Below are positions 63,159 to 64,000 of a stretch of 64,000 nt of DNA, in pieces. Numbering within the stretch: position 1 is the first letter of the stretch; every line of letters begins with the position of its first letter. This DNA is from Tsukamurella asaccharolytica (GTDB lineage: Bacteria; Actinomycetota; Actinomycetes; Mycobacteriales; Mycobacteriaceae), in the NCBI RefSeq assembly GCF_007858435.1, contig NZ_VIGW01000001.1, positions 596,955 to 660,954 of the forward strand, given 5' to 3'. Made by a program: the position numbers and the translations under genes. Below the pieces are notes generated by a model, which saw only the letters and a program-made list of their open reading frames with translations, did not search any database and had not been told where the DNA came from.

Positions 63159-64000
63159 ATGGGAATCCTGCAGCGGTTCGAGCGCAAGCTCGAGGGCGCC
63201 GTGGGCGACGGCTTCGCCCGCGTCTTCGGCGGCAAGGTGGTCCCCCAGGAAGTGGAGGCCGCTCTCCAACGCGAGGCTGAGGATCAGCTGCAAACCCTCG
63301 GAGACGGGGCGTACCTGGTACCGAACAAGTACGTCATCGCCGTGTCCCCCACCGATCAGGAGACCTTCGAGGCGGATCGCGATCTCGCGATCCGTGCGTT
63401 CTCGAAGCACCTCGACGAATACATCCATGACAACGGCTGGCAGACTTATGGTGACGTGGTCGTGCACTTCGAGCAGTCACCAGGCCTGCACACGGGCCAG
63501 TTCCGGGCCCGCGGCACCGTGGATCCGGATGCAGTCCCACAGATCCTTGTACCCCAGCGACCACCTGCAGAATCAGGAGCCGATTCGATGAGCAAGAACC
63601 CCGGATACGACCAGGGACGGCACGGCGGCCAGTACGACCAGGGCGGCTACCAGCCGCAGCAGCAGCCGGGGTACGACCAGAACTACGGTCAGCAGCAGCC
63701 GGCGTACGACCAGAACTACGGCCAGCAGAACTACCAGCAGCCCGCGTACGACCAGGGCTACGGCCAGCAGGGCTACGACCAGGGCTACCAGCAGCCGGCG
63801 TACGACCAGAACTACGGCCAGCAGAACTACCAGCAGCCCGCGTACGACCAGGGCTACCAGCAGCAGCCCGGCTACGACCAGGGCTACGGCCAGCAGGGCT
63901 ACGACCAGGGCTACCAGCAGCCGGCGTACGACCAGAACTACGGCCAGCAGAACTACCAGCAGCCCGCGTACGACCAGGGCTACCAGCAGCAGCCCGGCTA
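63159..64000 (+). CDS. fhaA: FHA-domain protein FhaA, 3' end outside window
   Basis: The N-terminal 115 or so residues ([42 protein letters not shown], then [19 protein letters not shown]) are the DUF3662/FhaA N-terminal domain. A short linker leads to a Tyr/Gln/Asp/Gly-rich repeat region ([19 protein letters not shown]) from about residue 145 that runs off the window. The FHA domain should follow. In mycobacteria FhaA is a phospho-dependent adaptor in the cell wall cluster with PknA/PknB and binds MviN. The ATG at 63159 is preceded by AGGAAGGGGG. Confidence 0.92.
   Translation, partial: MGILQRFERKLEGAVGDGFARVFGGKVVPQEVEAALQREAEDQLQTLGDGAYLVPNKYVIAVSPTDQETFEADRDLAIRAFSKHLDEYIHDNGWQTYGDVVVHFEQSPGLHTGQFRARGTVDPDAVPQILVPQRPPAESGADSMSKNPGYDQGRHGGQYDQGGYQPQQQPGYDQNYGQQQPAYDQNYGQQNYQQPAYDQGYGQQGYDQGYQQPAYDQNYGQQNYQQPAYDQGYQQQPGYDQGYGQQGYDQGYQQPAYDQNYGQQNYQQPAYDQGYQQQPG
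63600..64000 (+). repeat. fhaA: Tandem YDQ-rich repeats inside fhaA
   Basis: From about 63610 the DNA is built of short in-frame units coding for YDQ(N/G)YGQQ and QQPAYDQ. A 126-bp unit starting GGCTACCAGCAGCCGGCG at 63783 recurs at 63909 and continues past the window edge. Such exact repetition can vary in copy number by slippage, and it codes for a low-complexity linker. Confidence 0.85.

Noticed and set aside
63610-64000. Repeat array at the right edge as a CRISPR
   Set aside because: The units are in frame inside fhaA, code for a regular peptide and have no unique spacers.

Overview
This is GC-rich actinobacterial DNA, most likely from a mycolic-acid-type genus of the Mycobacteriales (Tsukamurella/Gordonia/Rhodococcus-like; the genus is a guess). 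The right edge has a tRNA-Leu(CAG) gene followed by the start of fhaA, a pairing found near the replication origin in mycobacteria. No replication gene is visible to fix the position.

Layout. (1) 1-16,001: a cell-surface polysaccharide cluster. It holds a PIG-L deacetylase, a sugar-nucleotide epimerase, an RmlC-type epimerase, a C-methyltransferase, a PLP aminotransferase, several glycosyltransferases (including a GT2-GT4 fusion and a WecG/TagA type), a GH5 hydrolase, a Wzx-like flippase, a Wzz-like protein and an O-antigen ligase/polymerase-like protein. (2) 16,038-19,959: core-like genes (PF10118-type hydrolase, TetR, SRPBCC protein, SDR, fasciclin lipoprotein). (3) 20,304-24,576: an amine module of aldehyde dehydrogenase, APC permease and flavin amine oxidase. 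(4) 24,680-31,272: a complete catechol ortho-cleavage operon (catR, catB, catA, catC, 3-oxoadipate CoA-transferase, enol-lactonase, thiolase). (5) 31,468-44,096: an indole-3-acetic acid (iac) degradation locus with iacABCDEF in order, plus iacG, iacH and iacI, a FixL/FixJ-like two-component pair and an MFS transporter. (6) 44,416-62,863: an island of about 18.4 kb bounded by direct repeats of the tRNA-Leu downstream region. It carries a tyrosine-recombinase-like protein coupled to a DDE-like protein, two ribbon-helix-helix proteins, several unknown proteins, a CoiA-like nuclease and a methylase/helicase/GIY-YIG operon that looks rearranged. (7) 62,862-64,000: tRNA-Leu and fhaA (partial).

How it fits together. 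Regions 3 to 5 can be read as one catabolic block. An aryl-ethylamine such as tryptamine would be imported and oxidised to the aldehyde and then the acid; indole-3-acetate would be taken to catechol by the Iac proteins; catechol would go through muconate and 3-oxoadipate to succinyl-CoA and acetyl-CoA. The amine substrate is inference. Two genes in the iac locus, the sensor kinase and the flavin reductase, have an in-frame stop at a domain boundary or inside a domain. These are decay, sequencing error or readthrough.

The island is visibly lower in GC, mostly encodes proteins I cannot name, and has the organisation of a mobile defence island.
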